Positions 41,811 through 50,709 of a stretch of 64,000 nt of DNA are shown here, piece by piece (the first letter of the stretch is position 1; every line of letters starts with the position of its first letter). Location of the stretch: positions 806,001 through 870,000 of the forward strand of contig CP001622.1 of assembly GCA_000023185.1 (NCBI GenBank), in the 5' to 3' direction. This DNA is from Rhizobium leguminosarum bv. trifolii WSM1325. Its GTDB lineage: Bacteria > Pseudomonadota > Alphaproteobacteria > Rhizobiales > Rhizobiaceae. The notes below the pieces were generated by a model that made no database searches, was not told where the DNA came from, and saw only the letters and a program-made list of their open reading frames with translations. The translations under genes were made by a program, and so were the position numbers.

Positions 41811-41921
41811 GTGCCACAGCCCTTGGAGCGCTCGAGGAGGCCGGTGGCCGGCGTCCGTCCCGAGCGGCTGCACCAGTTCTCTGGCGGTTCACTGAAGGCA
41901 GCTCACATCAAAACATCCGTC

Positions 41922-41955
41922 TTGACTCTCTTCGCTATCAGAACATAATAAGAAC
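41922..41955 (+). promoter_or_regulatory. SOS promoter with LexA box
   Basis: -35 TTGACT (41922-41927), -10 CATAAT (41944-41949), LexA box GAACATAATAAGAAC (41941-41955). The core differs from the 37440 box by one base. It faces the unknown gene at 42004. Confidence 0.85.
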
Positions 41956-42003
41956 ATCGGCGCGGCGGCCGCCATCTGAAAACCGAAGATGTGGAGAGCG
42001 GAT

Positions 42004-42402
42004 ATGCGTGAGCAGCCGATCGGCGAAGCCGTGGAAGATGATGCGTGGCCTGCAAGTGATGTGATGTGGCCGCCGGAGAAGGAGATTGAGGTCTCCGAGG
42101 CGCATGCAAGCCTGGTCAAGGCCGTGGCGGGGAGCCGCGGCGTGAGATTTTTCACGGCCTTCATCATCGACATCCCCAGCGATACCTATCTTGGCGATGT
42201 CCAGATGGCGATCGACGAGGCTGCCGGCGAGGCCTGCGGCATCCTGCTGACGAAGCATGTCACCGGCCGCGACGCCGCAACAGGCGAGCCAGTTCTGACC
42301 GAGGAAGCCACGCGACCGTTCAAGTTTCCTTGCGGCGAGGGCGTCGCGAACGCCATATCGGCATTCTGCAGCAAACTCAAAATGGCGGGCATCTTCCCTT
42401 GA
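42004..42402 (+). CDS. SOS-regulated protein of unknown function
   Basis: 132 residues from MREQPIGEAVEDDAWPASDV; RBS GTGGAGAGCG. FFTAFIIDIPSDTYLGDVQM and DEAAGEACGILLTKHVTG form an alpha/beta domain; LTEEATRPFKFPCGEGVANA is near the end. No signal, membrane segment or known motif. The LexA box is the only functional clue: DNA-damage induction. Confidence 0.75.
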   Translation: MREQPIGEAVEDDAWPASDVMWPPEKEIEVSEAHASLVKAVAGSRGVRFFTAFIIDIPSDTYLGDVQMAIDEAAGEACGILLTKHVTGRDAATGEPVLTEEATRPFKFPCGEGVANAISAFCSKLKMAGIFP

Positions 42403-42587
42403 TCGCCGTCATGCAACGCTTCCAGCCGGACCTCTCGAAAACGCCGATGCATCGTCGCAGCAAAGAAGGTGGAGTTCCATCCGGCCATGCTTTGCCGCAT
42501 GCGAGGGCCATGGTAAATTTCGATAGACCGTGTCGATTCCGGCGTCGTAAAATCGACAACCGTGAGAAAAATACGGAATGAGCCCCC

Positions 42588-42995
42588 ATGCCCATCTTTC
42601 ATGCGCAGTGTACCTGTGGCGCCCTTGCCCTGGAGGTCGATGGCGATCCTGTGCACAACCACGTCTGTACGTGCACGCGCTGTCAGCGTGCATCCGGCAG
42701 TGCGCTTTCACACAATGTGTGGTTCCGTGAGGAAAATGTCCGGATTATCTCCGGGGAATATTCCGTCTGGTTTCCGCAAGGCGAGACCACACCTGAGGTG
42801 ATGAAAGCCTTTTGCCGGGTCTGTGGCGGGGGCGGGTTTTCGAAATCCGGAACATACTTTCCCGGCACTGTCGTCATCGCCGGCGGCACATTCGCCGATC
42901 CGTCCTTTCCTGTTCCGGATCATGTTCATTGGTGGGACAATCGCCCGCATTGGCTCGACCTCGCCGAGCCGATCGAGCGTCTTGCGGGAAATTGA
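42588..42995 (+). CDS. GFA (CENP-V) family zinc protein
   Basis: 135 residues of the glutathione-dependent formaldehyde-activating (Gfa/CENP-V) fold. Zinc cysteines: CTCGAL at ~8, CTCTRCQ at ~28, CRVCGG at ~75. Family members bind glutathione or act as S-hydroxymethyl-glutathione synthases; most are unassigned. Two more occur at 62754 and 63255. Confidence 0.85.
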   Translation: MPIFHAQCTCGALALEVDGDPVHNHVCTCTRCQRASGSALSHNVWFREENVRIISGEYSVWFPQGETTPEVMKAFCRVCGGGGFSKSGTYFPGTVVIAGGTFADPSFPVPDHVHWWDNRPHWLDLAEPIERLAGN

Positions 42996-43173
42996 CCTCT
43001 CCGGGCATAGCCTGCGATGTGGCGCATTGGACGAAGCGCACGGTTAGAGCCTGCCGTCGCCCGAACACCGCGCCTGCTTTTCGGTGTCATGCTATGGCGC
43101 CACCGCCTTGTTTTCTCCGGCATCCGAACTACGGTGACGATGGGTTTGATGGCGATGATTTGGGGACGGTCGC

Positions 43174-43698
43174 GTGCGTTTCTTTGCAGCTTTGGTGATT
43201 GCGATCCTGTTGAGTGGGGAGGGGGCGGTTGCGTGCCCTCTCAATGATACGTTGAAGCTGTGCGTGTTGAATGGTCGAAGCCTGGCTGCCCTGCACAACG
43301 GCGTTGATCGAGGCGATTGGACCGTTGAAGCGCCTTCTTCTCCCGCCAACACTACCTCTGAGCCTCGAACCGGCAGCGAGCAGTACACGATGCCGAGCGG
43401 ATTGCGGTTCGCCACGTATTATCAGGAATACCGAAAGCTCTTTTCTGCTACCTGTACGCTCGATTATTTTGGCGTTCTGGCGACGGATCGTTCGGAGGAT
43501 CTGCGTTGTTCGAACGCTGAGCTCGAAGCCTTCGAAGCTGGGCTCGCGGCAGCCTCGTTGGGTTCAGTCACGAAAGACCGCAAGCAAAGCGGCGTGGCCT
43601 ATTTGATCGAGGGTGAGAATACGTGGATGACAGTCGTCGTCGTTGGTAAAGACCTGTTGAATGTCTGGGTCGAGACGTCAGTCCTCAAAAAACCCTAG
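43174..43698 (+). CDS. secreted hypothetical protein
   Basis: 174 residues, GTG start. Signal peptide RFFAALVIAILLSGEGAVAC. Mature part contains TGSEQYTMPSGLRFATYYQE, ATCTLDYFG, SEDLRCSNAELE, so three or four Cys for periplasmic disulfides. No family recognised. A degenerate repeat (43040-43100) lies upstream. Followed by 43707 on the same strand. Confidence 0.65.
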   Translation: MRFFAALVIAILLSGEGAVACPLNDTLKLCVLNGRSLAALHNGVDRGDWTVEAPSSPANTTSEPRTGSEQYTMPSGLRFATYYQEYRKLFSATCTLDYFGVLATDRSEDLRCSNAELEAFEAGLAAASLGSVTKDRKQSGVAYLIEGENTWMTVVVVGKDLLNVWVETSVLKKP

Positions 43699-43706
43699 AA
43701 TACGCC

Positions 43707-44189
43707 GTGGACATGGAAGGCGCAAAAGTGACCGGCAAAAACCGTAGCAAACCGCGCTCGGGAAAACACACCGCCGACGCCCCAGCGGTCGACGCGTTCA
43801 CCCGGAGCGCGCTCGCATCGGATCTGACGTGGATGCCGGATTTGACGGCTGTTGGAAAGCCACCGCTTACCGCTGATGCCTATGTAGAGGCCTATCTCGC
43901 AGATCCCGGCGAATGGTATTGGACGACGATTTTACTGCACGATCCGAGCGAGGTCGTCTTGAAACGAGTGCTCGCCATTATCGATCAAGCCCAATTGCCT
44001 GGCCACGAAAAAGCGCTCGGCCAATTGGGCGCCGGCCCGCTCGAGGACATGATGTCGGAGAAGTTGCTGGATCGTCTGCAACATTGGCTGCCCTTCACAC
44101 CGGCCATGCGCCATGCGCTCGGTCTGGTTCGAATGTCCAGCGAACCTCTTGTCTCGCAAAAGCGACTGAAGGCGATGCTCTCGCGGTAG
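43707..44189 (+). CDS. DUF6869-like hypothetical protein
   Basis: 160 residues. Basic N-terminus (KVTGKNRSKPRSGKH), then LTADAYVEAYLADPGEWYWT, a helical middle, and LGQLGAGPLEDMMSEKLLDR, resembling the AAGPLED-L block of DUF6869. Soluble. Function unknown. Only 8 bp after the 43174 gene, so likely cotranscribed. Confidence 0.6.
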   Translation: MDMEGAKVTGKNRSKPRSGKHTADAPAVDAFTRSALASDLTWMPDLTAVGKPPLTADAYVEAYLADPGEWYWTTILLHDPSEVVLKRVLAIIDQAQLPGHEKALGQLGAGPLEDMMSEKLLDRLQHWLPFTPAMRHALGLVRMSSEPLVSQKRLKAMLSR

Positions 44190-44203
44190 TGTGCCTCCGC
44201 GGC

Positions 44204-44248
44204 TGGCATGGATTCCAGGGCCAAGGCCTGGAATGACGGAGAGTGGGG
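44204..44248. repeat. GGATCC-type palindromic repeat, right module only
   Basis: GGCATGGATTCCAGGGCC, AAGGCCTGGAATGACGGAGA, a diverged copy of the right half of the repeat at 27287-27480. Confidence 0.6.
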
Positions 44249-44276
44249 CGTTTCCTGCGAACTTCGAGCCGAGGTT

Positions 44277-45158
44277 TTAGTTCAAGATGTAGTTTCGAAG
44301 GAATGTGCGAACGCTGCGGATGGACTTTCGTGCGGCGTCCGGATTGTATTTTTCGATGTGGCCCAACACCCTCCGTCCCACCTTAAATTCCGGGGCGTCA
44401 AAATCGTGGTAAGTGCCCTTGTAGATATTGAGCTCGATGGGCGGGCTATCGTCACTCAGCTTGGCAAGCCTCTTCCGGCATCGGTCAGCCGGGCTCCAAT
44501 TGTCTCGTTCGCCAGTTAAAATCAAGATCGGCACCGTCGCATCGCCCTGAGTTGCCGCGCAGAGGGGATAGTAGGCAACCGCCGCCCTGAACTTGCTGTC
44601 CATCAGCTGTTCGTTGCCTTCGATTTTTGTTCCCTCCAGCGTCGCCGTGCCGCCGGTTGAAAAGCCCATCAGGGCAACGCGCCTGGCATCGACGAAGCTT
44701 TGCTTCGATAAAAAATTCAAAGCGCCATAGGCGTCGAAGACCCGATCGGGGAGACGGTTTTGACAGGTGTCCTTGATGTTGCGGGAGGTGAAGCTATCGA
44801 CGACCAGCACGACGTAGCCCCATGCGGCCAGCCGTTTCGGCCAAAGCTCCTTGACGCTCAAACGCATGCCCTCGCATCCATGCAGAACGACGACTGCCGG
44901 GAAAGGGCCATCACCCTGGGGGCGGGATAGATATCCCAGCAGGGGCGTACCTTGCGGTTGAGAAAGAATTTCTCCCTGTTCTCTCGCCTTGCTTATCCGA
45001 AATGGGCTGAGCTTGACGGGCGCGCTTTCGAAGTGAACCAGCTCGTCGGCATCAGCCGGGTTTCCAGCGAGCGTGACGCTGAGAAAAGCGATGAGGCAAA
45101 GAAAAAGTCTCGTGGTTTTCACTGAACTTCTCCACCGTTTGATCAACAGCCCACTCAT
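44277..45158 (-). CDS. secreted dienelactone-hydrolase-family enzyme
   Basis: 293 residues from MSGLLIKRWRSSVKTTRLFL; signal peptide with cleavage near GNPADA. Alpha/beta hydrolase: oxyanion block VVVLHGCEGM, nucleophile elbow MGFSTGGTA (Ser), Asp in LTGERDNWSP, His in YKGTYHDFDAP. The triad Ser, Asp, His replaces the Cys of true dienelactone hydrolase. A periplasmic esterase or peptidase-like enzyme of unknown substrate. Upstream in-frame extension to 45233 is excluded. Confidence 0.85.
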   Translation of the reverse strand: MSGLLIKRWRSSVKTTRLFLCLIAFLSVTLAGNPADADELVHFESAPVKLSPFRISKAREQGEILSQPQGTPLLGYLSRPQGDGPFPAVVVLHGCEGMRLSVKELWPKRLAAWGYVVLVVDSFTSRNIKDTCQNRLPDRVFDAYGALNFLSKQSFVDARRVALMGFSTGGTATLEGTKIEGNEQLMDSKFRAAVAYYPLCAATQGDATVPILILTGERDNWSPADRCRKRLAKLSDDSPPIELNIYKGTYHDFDAPEFKVGRRVLGHIEKYNPDAARKSIRSVRTFLRNYILN

Positions 45159-45520
45159 TGTACGCCGGACCTGAAGGCTCGCAAAGCGGTGAGGCGTTCT
45201 GCCGCCGGTTGGACCGGGTTGGGCAGATTTCAATTAATCGCATGCTGCGGTTAGAAGCCCTTGATCACCCCCCGGCGGATCATTTATGACTACCGCAAAT
45301 CCAAGCTGCGAGATTTGAGTCCAGAGGTGATGTCGACCAAATCGACGTCGCCCTTCAATCGTTTGCGTCACTCGCCAAGGCTTGAGAACCGGTCATCTCA
45401 GACGTCCGGACAGCTTCCTCGGATCGTCGTTGATCCCCCATCCTCTGCCGCCTGACCGCTCATCTTCGATCACATCGGGATCGGGCCGGGTATCGCTCGC
45501 CTCTTCCAAGGAGAACTGCA
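45159..45520. other. boundary region before the prophage remnant
   Basis: About 360 bp with no supported gene; short frames only. AAGGAGAACTGC at its right end is the ribosome site for the gene at 45521. The prophage boundary presumably lies here, but I see no attachment-site repeat. Confidence 0.4.
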
Positions 45521-45757
45521 ATGGACCCTTCGATTGCTCCGGCCTCGCGGGCCGCAGTGGTGACGCCGAACGATACCGCCATTGTCGGTGCCCGCGCTCT
45601 CTATATCGGCACGACGGGTGACGTTGCCATTGCGCCGCGCCGGGACATGGATCCTGTCATCTTCAAGAGCGTGCCGGCCGGGACGATCCTGCCGGTTCAT
45701 GCCGCCATCGTGGCGCTGACCGGGACTACGGCATCCAACATCGTCGCGCTGTTCTAG
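45521..45757 (+). CDS. phage/GTA spike base protein (Rcc01079-like)
   Basis: 78 residues: ASRAAVVTPNDTAIVGARAL, YIGTTGDVAIAP, VIFKSVPAGTILPVHAAIVA and TGTTASNIVALF match the small spike base protein of the Rcc01079 family in gene transfer agents and related phages. Structural, at the capsid head spikes. RBS AAGGAGAAC. First gene of the prophage remnant; no capsid or portal gene accompanies it. Confidence 0.8.
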   Translation: MDPSIAPASRAAVVTPNDTAIVGARALYIGTTGDVAIAPRRDMDPVIFKSVPAGTILPVHAAIVALTGTTASNIVALF

Positions 45758-45779
45758 AACCCTCCAGAAGCAGCGCCTC

Positions 45780-46253
45780 ATGGGCAGACCCATCAAGTTC
45801 ACCCAGGCGCTTGCCGACAGGATTTGCGAGCGTATCGCCGACAGGGAAAGCCTCCGGTCGATCTGCCGGGATGAGGGGATGCCGGCGATGTCGAGCGTGC
45901 TCTCCTGGCTCGCCGATGACGACAAGGCCGGTTTTCGGGCCAAATACGCCCTAGCGCGCGAGATTCAGGCGGATGGTTTTGTCGACGAGATGGTCGAGAT
46001 TGCCGATGACCGCGCAGACGACTGGATCGAAAAGAAGAACGCGAGCGGCGAGACCACCGGCTGGCAGGAGAATGGCGAGGCCATAAGGCGTTCGCAGCTC
46101 CGCATCGCCACTCGTCAATGGGTCGCCGCGAAGCTGAAGCCGAAGAAATACGGTTCCAAGGTCGAGCCCGACCGTGGCGCCGTGACCGGCGAGGTTTCGC
46201 AGTTGCTGGAAGATATCAATGGCAAGACGCGCGGACTTCCAAACGGCAATTGA
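45780..46253 (+). CDS. phage terminase small subunit
   Basis: 157 residues: MGRPIKFTQALADRICERIA, SLRSICRDEGMPAMSSVLSW (HTH DNA-binding), REIQADGFVDEMVEIADDRA, and RRSQLRIATRQWVAAKLKPK, the Sf6-type terminase small subunit. Recognises packaging sites and loads the large subunit. Overlaps the TerL-derived frame by 35 bp. Confidence 0.85.
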   Translation: MGRPIKFTQALADRICERIADRESLRSICRDEGMPAMSSVLSWLADDDKAGFRAKYALAREIQADGFVDEMVEIADDRADDWIEKKNASGETTGWQENGEAIRRSQLRIATRQWVAAKLKPKKYGSKVEPDRGAVTGEVSQLLEDINGKTRGLPNGN

Positions 46254-46908
46254 CCAGTTTTCCGACTGGCGCTGGCGTCTGAATAATCTTTATTGGATCA
46301 CCGACAAGGCAGGCAAACGCGTCAGGTTCGAGATGAACTGGACGCAGATGACCTTTTTCGAGCAGATGCATTATCTGAATGTGCTGCTGAAAGCCCGCCA
46401 GCTGGGTCTCACGACCTTCATTCAGATCTTCATGCTCGATGCCTGCGTCTTCAACCGGGATATCCGCGCCGGCACCATCGCCCATACGCTGGGCGACGTG
46501 CAGGCGATCTTCCGGGACAAGATTAAATACCCTTATGACAATCTGCCGGATGGTATCCGCAACGCCGTGCCTGTCGTCAGAGCCAACCAGACCGAACTGC
46601 TGCTTGGCAATAATTCGAGCATTCGTGTCGGCACCTCGCTGCGCTCGGGAACGCTGCAATATCTCCACATCTCCGAATATGGAAAGCTTTGCGCGAAATA
46701 TCCTGACAAGGCGAGGGAAGTCCGCACCGGCGCTTTGAATAAGGCCGGCGAAGAGCACCGCAAGCGCCTTGCGGCCGCCGAGGCCGCCGAGCAGGCCGCC
46801 AAAGACACACTCGAAATCGAGATCCAATCCTATGAGCTTCAGCTTTCGGAAAAGAACCGCGCTTGCGCTGTCACTGCTGCTGATCGTCAGTGGCTGCTCC
46901 GCCACTGA
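46219..46908 (+). pseudogene. terminase large subunit N-terminus fused to i-spanin tail
   Basis: 229 residues. Up to ~173 it is a TerL ATPase half: FEMNWTQMTFFEQMHYLN, KARQLGLTTFIQIFMLDA (Walker A-like), TIAHTLGDVQAIFRDKIKYP, LQYLHISEYGKL (Walker B-like), KAREVRTGALN. The nuclease half is missing. From ~175 on, AGEEHRKRLAAAEAAEQAAK, and YELQLSEKNRACAVTAADRQ look like the end of an Rz-type i-spanin. The junction lies near 46738. A deletion removed the rest of the late genes. Cannot package DNA. Confidence 0.8.
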
Positions 46909-47140
46909 GCGGCTGAACAAGGCGGCGGTGACGAAGGGGCAGGCGGCGGCCGGCATCGCTCTGCCGCCGTTGCCGGACGATCTCCGCCGCCAGGAAGCGC
47001 ATGCGCCTGTTGTCGAAGGCGAGCCTGTCATCGCCATCCTCGCCCGCGAGCGCCAGGCGCTCAACCGCGCCAACGCCCGCCAGGGGCGCACCATTCAATT
47101 CTACGACGACCTCACCAGCAGATATGGAACACGCCAATGA
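46832..47140 (+). CDS. o-spanin-like lipoprotein (Rz1)
   Basis: 102 residues from ATG 46832, embedded +1 in the i-spanin-derived frame. RKRTALALSLLLIVSGC is a signal peptide with lipobox (VSGC), then a Pro-rich stretch ALPPLPDDLRR. This nested arrangement is the classic Rz/Rz1 pair: outer-membrane lipoprotein fusing with the inner-membrane partner during lysis. Its partner has lost its membrane anchor, so the lysis function is lost. Confidence 0.7.
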   Translation: MSFSFRKRTALALSLLLIVSGCSATERLNKAAVTKGQAAAGIALPPLPDDLRRQEAHAPVVEGEPVIAILARERQALNRANARQGRTIQFYDDLTSRYGTRQ

Positions 47141-48976
47141 TGAACGCCATTTCGCTTGCCCTGACGAGCCCGATGCTGAGCGGTGGAGGCGGAGCCGGCG
47201 GAGACCCTGACCGCTACATATTCTTCGCGACCCGCAACCGCATGCCATCAGGCAGTATCGTCACCGCTGCATCCGGCACGAATTATGTCTGCACCAAGGT
47301 CGTCGTCAACACGCCGCAGTACAGGACCAGGACCTTCCGCTTTCACCTCTCGGGCTTTGCCTCGACGGAAGGTGGAAACGCGCCGCAGGAAACGGTCGTT
47401 ACCGGCACGATCGGCACGCCGGGCAATTCCGTCGTTGCCGATGCGATGTTCATCAGGGCGGCCGGCGTCTTCTACCAATGCACCTTCGCCGGCTTGAACA
47501 CGGTGACGGTCGCGGATCAGACGAATGGCGCCTGGACGGACGAACTGACCATTCCCGATGTCGCCTCGGAAAGCGAAATCGAAATCTGGCTGTTTTATCA
47601 TACCACCGTCGGCGAGAAGATCTGGCCGGTCTATCGCATCCAGAAGCACCGCGGCGAGCGCGTCTGGGGTGCCGGCGATCTCGCCACGCTGCTCGCCTTC
47701 AAGGACACCCCGCTTGCCGACAGCACGGCCGCACTCGACTCCAACTACGCGACCGTCACCCAGCCACAATATTATGGGCCTGACTTCATGGTCGCCAAGG
47801 GCGATTGGGATGGAAGGCCGGTCGCACTTGCTGTCGTCGACAGCCTGGGTGAAGCGCGCCAGCAGTTTTCCCCGGCTGCCGATGCGCGCGGCAATCTCGG
47901 CTGGTTTCGCCGCTGGCTCGACAGGGATGGCGGCATCGGCCGCATTCCGCATCTGATGATTGGCATGCCGGGAAACGGTTCGGTGCGCGAGCTCACCGGC
48001 ACCGGGGCTGCGATCGCGACCCGGCGCTGGGCCGTTCTCGACGAAATCACCGCCTTCAACAACAACAAGAAGCCGTTCACCGTCATCGCCAACCAGATGG
48101 GGCAGAACGATACGGCCGCCACCTACACGCAGTTCTTCAACACCAACTACAGAAGCTTGATCACCAGGCTTCGGGCGCGCTACCCCGGCGTTAAAATCGT
48201 CGCCTTGCCGCCGCTCGGCCGCACCGTATCCACCCGCACGGTCACCCTGACATCGGTCGGCACCGTCGTCACGGCAACGATCGCCTCGGGCATCAATGGG
48301 CTTACGACCGGCCAGACGGTGTCGATCTCCGGCGCTACGCAGACGGAGTATAACGGCAATGTGGTGATCACGGTCACCGGGCCGAACAGCTTCACCTATA
48401 ATTTCGCCGGATCGGCGACATCGCCCGCGACCGGCACGATCACCGCCAACGACCTCTATCTCAGGGCCTCGTATCAGAGCTTTTCCGCCAACAACACCTG
48501 GCCGGCGGACGGTACGGATGCTTCGGGCAAATGGCGGCTGCGCGCCGATCCTGGCGAAGACCTCCGCCTGCTGCGACGATGCTATCGATACCTATGCGGC
48601 CTGGGTCTCCGGTGAAAGGGATGGCGTCTGGCCCGGTATGCTGGAGCTGTCGAGCACGGTGGTGACCGTGCAGTCGGGCACGGACGGGGTTGCGACCTAC
48701 ACGACGATCGAAGTGGCGGATGCCAGCATTTTCGGGCCGGAGCAGGAGATCAGCACCTATGCCGGGCCGGATGGCCTTGCCCGCCTGTCGATCACGTCGA
48801 TCGGCAGCATCTCCGGCAATACGATCACCATTTCGATCCCGCGCTCCACGGTGCTGCCGGTCGGCTCCATCGTCCGCCCGAGCGTCACGCCGGATGGCGT
48901 TCATCCCTACGGCGCCGTGATCGACCGCGTCGCCACCGGCATTCCCCAATCCGAGAAGGTGAAATTCAATCCATAG
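47137..48976 (+). pseudogene. phage SGNH/GDSL hydrolase, frameshifted
   Basis: Frame one (47137-48615, 492 codons) holds VALAVVDSLGEARQQ (block I Ser), MIGMPGNGS, NQMGQND (block III) and an inserted Ig-like domain (TASIASGINGLTTGQTV-like, ITVTGPNSFTYNFAG). It runs into nonsense-like LRLLRRCYRYLCGLGLR. The next frame continues with DDAIDTYAAWVSGERDG and reaches SVTPDGVHPYGAVIDRVA (block V Asp-His) before TAA at 48974-48976. A 1-base indel near 48575-48585 separates the catalytic residues. Tail-fibre-type esterase or spike decoration. Confidence 0.75.
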
Positions 48977-49006
48977 GCGGAGCCAACGAAGAGCCCTTCG
49001 ACATCG

Positions 49007-49141
49007 TCACTTCGGCTCCGGCTGCTGGATGACCGGCGGCGGCGTTTCGCTCTTGCCGCCTTGATCGAACGGCTTGATCACCAGGATGCTCAGGATCGAG
49101 GCGACCATTACCCCGATGATGATCATCAATAGCATTCTCAT
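49007..49141 (-). CDS. 44-residue single-pass membrane protein
   Basis: Opens MRMLLMIIIGVMVASILSIL, one membrane segment, then a short tail KPFDQGGKSE and TPPPVIQQPEPK. Lies on the strand opposite to the phage genes. Ribosome site weak (GCGAGG). Layout resembles small phage lysis or accessory membrane peptides, but function is unknown. Confidence 0.45.
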   Translation of the reverse strand: MRMLLMIIIGVMVASILSILVIKPFDQGGKSETPPPVIQQPEPK

Positions 49142-49261
49142 GGGCGCCTCGCGTCAGATCTATAGAGCTGTTTTGCTGCATGCATACGCCTCTTCGCGAA
49201 CCCGAAGACTCAACATCCCCAGGCTGAAAACGTTCCATCCCACGACAGAGCACCGAAAGAG

Positions 49262-49690
49262 ATGACATCCAATGACGATATCCTGCGCGCCCTCGGGCGC
49301 GTCGAGGGCAGGCTGACCGGCATCGAGGAAAACGTGGCACTTCTACGCAATGAGGTCAGCGACGAAAAGACCAACGCCCATGATAGCCGCGCCGTGATCC
49401 ACAAGCGGCTCGACGAGCAGGCCAGGCAGATCGCCCATCTCGATACCCGGGTGGCAATCAGCGGCGGCGCGGATGCGCTGATCCGCGAGGAAATCAGAAC
49501 CCTCAAGGAGACCGTCGAGAAGAACCAGGAGGCGGTGGGGCCGGCGCTTGAAGAGTGGAAACGGATGAAGACGATCGGCTACGGGATATCCGGGTTGATT
49601 GCCTTTGCCGGACTGACGATCGGCGGCACCATTGCCTATGCGAGCGATGGCGCGGTGGCGGCACTTCGGCATTGGTTGAAGATCAATTGA
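49262..49690 (+). CDS. DUF1515 family phage-associated protein
   Basis: 142 residues: DDILRALGRVEGRLTGIEEN, a coiled-coil-like helix HKRLDEQARQIAHLDTRVAI, RTLKETVEKNQEAVGPALEE, then a C-terminal membrane segment IGYGISGLIAFAGLTIGGTI. The DUF1515 family occurs in Rhizobiales prophages, probably linked to lysis. Last recognisable gene of the remnant. Confidence 0.85.
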   Translation: MTSNDDILRALGRVEGRLTGIEENVALLRNEVSDEKTNAHDSRAVIHKRLDEQARQIAHLDTRVAISGGADALIREEIRTLKETVEKNQEAVGPALEEWKRMKTIGYGISGLIAFAGLTIGGTIAYASDGAVAALRHWLKIN

Positions 49691-49906
49691 TCGGCTCGAT
49701 CTGTAATCCTTGGAGAGGAAGACAGGCGCTCTTCAGGGCTACGTTTAGGAAGGCAGAAACCCATTGATCTCGTTGCGAGCGCCTGGCGCCAGCAGACCGG
49801 CGTTTCTCACTCGCTGCAAACCGACGCAAAACAAAACCCTAAATTTTAGACTTCGCTAACGAACAAATCCGCACCTTGCTGGTTTTCCTCTCAGGAGGAA
49901 ACAGAC

Positions 49907-50092
49907 ATGAAGAGTATGGACAACCGCCAAGTTCGCATTCCCGGCCCGCGAGAGCACGATGTTGCGGAGCATTGCCGCAAGTTTGGCATCGGCTCTGCCG
50001 AGGAGAAGAAGCTGAAGAAACTTCTCGGGTCGCGGGCGCCGCTCCATGAAATCCAGGCCAATGCTCCGCCGCGCCAGCCAAGGTGGCGTTAG
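49907..50092 (+). CDS. small basic hypothetical protein
   Basis: 61 residues: MDNRQVRIPGPREHDVAEHC, RKFGIGSAEEKKLKKLLGSR. Strong RBS CAGGAGGAAACAG. Charged, soluble, no family recognised. Followed ~190 bp later by an intrinsic terminator. Confidence 0.6.
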   Translation: MKSMDNRQVRIPGPREHDVAEHCRKFGIGSAEEKKLKKLLGSRAPLHEIQANAPPRQPRWR

Positions 50093-50278
50093 GCGGGGAG
50101 GGGGCACGTCGCAAGTGGCCATTACACGCCACATTACGACAATGATTCAAAGATTGAGCGGAACAGAGCAGCGCCGTGAACGCTCGCGAAAGAGGTGCTT
50201 TTGCCGGATTTTGAAATGATCGATTTTGTTTAAAACGTCGGCCGAATGTTCGGCTTGCTCCACTTGGACCTGCTGAAA

Positions 50279-50300
50279 GCCCCGCTCCGGCGGGGTTTTT
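50279..50300 (+). terminator. rho-independent terminator
   Basis: CCCCGC and GCGGGG arms with TCCG loop, followed by TTTTT. The nearest gene upstream on this strand is 49907-50092. Confidence 0.75.
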
Positions 50301-50709
50301 CGTTGGCGTTGTGATGTGCCTGTCGGTTTTCGCCCGGCGGGAGCTTATCGGTGTGACGGTCGCAACGTGCCCGGGCAGGTTGTCGATGATCCCCAGGCGG
50401 AATTTCCGGGATCGTGGCGTCACATTTCTGCCGGGGAACTTCCGGCAACATCAGGGGTTTTGCCGGCGGATCGCGCGGCAGGTCTCGTCTCCTGTACCAC
50501 TGCTACCCCTGCAGTTGCTGCGCGGTCCACTTGATGCAAGCGTCTCACGGAAGGGCTTTGCTCCCGGCTCTCGGCAGCGGGCGAAGGCATTTTTGTCGGC
50601 CGTCACCCGGCCTGTTGAAAGATCCAAACCTGCAAAGACGCAGCGATCCGTGCCGAGCCCAGCACCTGCGATGGCTCAAGAAGGTACAGCCGCGCGCCCG
50701 AAACACCTA
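50301..50709. other. ~410-bp region with no supported gene
   Basis: A long open frame on the plus strand overlaps the opposite small gene at 50710 and has an implausible Arg/Pro/Ser-rich translation. I see no repeat or hairpin. Confidence 0.35.

Noticed and set aside
45159..49906. prophage attachment sites or a tRNA target
   Set aside because: No tRNA gene and no matching direct repeats were found at either side of the remnant by eye.
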